Source: CAYRHS01 sp964424125 (GTDB lineage Bacteria > Actinomycetota > Acidimicrobiia > IMCC26256 > JAOSJL01). Taken from it: a stretch of 6,242 bases of DNA. Each line of letters opens with the position of its first letter. The first letter of the stretch is position 1. The stretch lies in the NCBI GenBank assembly GCA_964424125.1, contig CAYRHS010000174.1, forward strand, positions 1-6,242, in the 5' to 3' direction. The position numbers and the translations under genes were made by a program. Positions 5,833 through 6,242 of the stretch are shown one piece after another. The notes under the pieces were generated by a model. It was not told the DNA's origin. It ran no database searches and saw only the letters and a program-made list of their open reading frames with translations.

Positions 5833-6242
5833 CCGACCGCCGCCCCACCTGGGCGGAGATCGATCTGGGCGCCATCGGGCACAACGTCGCGACCTTGCGC
5901 ACCCTCGCCGGGCCCGCAGCACTGATGGCGGTGGTGAAGGCGAACGGGTACGGCCACGGCGCGGTGCCCGTCGCCGAAGCCGCGCTCGCGTCGGGGGCGA
6001 CGTGGCTCGGCGTCGCTCGGGCGGAGGAAGGCGTCGAGCTACGAGCCGCGGGGATCGAGGCACCGGTGATGCTGCTCTCGGACCCGCCGGCGGCCGCGGC
6101 CGACGAGGTCGTGGCGGCCGGGCTCACCCCGCTCGTCGGCGAGGCGTCGTCGCTCGAGCCCCTCGCCGCCGCGGCGGGCCGCGCCGGGACCACGTATCCC
6201 GTCCACCGCAAGGTCGACACGGGAATGCCCCGGGTCGGCTGC
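5829..6242 (+). CDS. alr: Alanine racemase, N-terminal 138 residues; 3' end outside the window
   Basis: A PLP-dependent racemase that interconverts L- and D-alanine, providing D-alanine for peptidoglycan stem peptides. The 138 visible codons lie in the N-terminal TIM-barrel of the fold-type III family. The N-terminus RPTWAEIDLGAIGHN (5-19) is typical. The PLP-binding motif VVKANGYGHGA (35-45) carries the Schiff-base Lys37 and Tyr41. The last visible residues HRKVDTGMPRVG (126-137) correspond to the conserved strand whose lysine (Lys128) is carbamylated in the Geobacillus enzyme and whose arginine (Arg135) contacts the PLP ring. A Pro at 134 stands where His, Asn or Gly is more usual. The ATG at 5829 overlaps the stop of the CBS gene (ATGA) and no Shine-Dalgarno site is visible before it, so translation probably relies on coupling to the CBS gene. 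The family is about 370 residues, so roughly 230 more are expected to the right. A general secondary PLP-racemase assignment is unlikely given the motifs. Confidence 0.97.
   Translation, partial: MTDRRPTWAEIDLGAIGHNVATLRTLAGPAALMAVVKANGYGHGAVPVAEAALASGATWLGVARAEEGVELRAAGIEAPVMLLSDPPAAAADEVVAAGLTPLVGEASSLEPLAAAAGRAGTTYPVHRKVDTGMPRVGC

Noticed and set aside
5829..6242. Truncated or pseudogenised alr
   Set aside because: The frame is open to the last base and motifs are intact; the missing C-terminus is caused by the window boundary.

Overview
The window looks like an ordinary housekeeping stretch of a high-GC bacterial chromosome, most likely an actinobacterium. The base composition, the GTG starts, a TANNNT -10 box placed directly at a start codon, and the gene order rpsI-glmM-glmS-acpS-nnr-alr are all typical of that phylum. 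The tryptophan-containing opening of the Nnr dehydratase domain and the CBS gene inside the run make me lean towards Acidimicrobiia or another deep-branching actinobacterial class. That placement is from memory and was not tested by a search.

All genes are on the + strand and almost no base is left over. From left to right: the 3' end of rpsI (ribosomal protein uS9, cut by the window edge); glmM (phosphoglucosamine mutase); glmS (glutamine-fructose-6-phosphate aminotransferase); acpS (holo-ACP synthase); a fused nnrE-nnrD gene (NAD(P)HX epimerase/dehydratase); a small two-CBS-domain protein; and the first 138 codons of alr (alanine racemase), cut by the right edge. The gaps are 27 bp (rpsI-glmM), 24 bp (glmM-glmS) and 8 bp (acpS-nnr). 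The other three junctions are 4-bp GTGA/ATGA overlaps. No gene-free stretch exceeds 30 bases, and I see no RNA gene, mobile element, CRISPR array or convincing intrinsic terminator.

Functionally, GlmS and GlmM make glucosamine-6-phosphate and then glucosamine-1-phosphate, the entry to UDP-GlcNAc for peptidoglycan. Alr supplies D-alanine for the same polymer. AcpS activates acyl carrier protein for lipid synthesis, and Nnr repairs hydrated NAD(P)H. The run therefore joins translation, cell-envelope precursor supply and cofactor repair. The CBS protein is the only member whose job cannot be named.

I did not find a novel system here. The points most worth a second look are a probable leaderless promoter for glmS, the CBS protein coupled between nnr and alr with atypical nucleotide-binding signatures, and an N-terminal extension or start ambiguity in AcpS.
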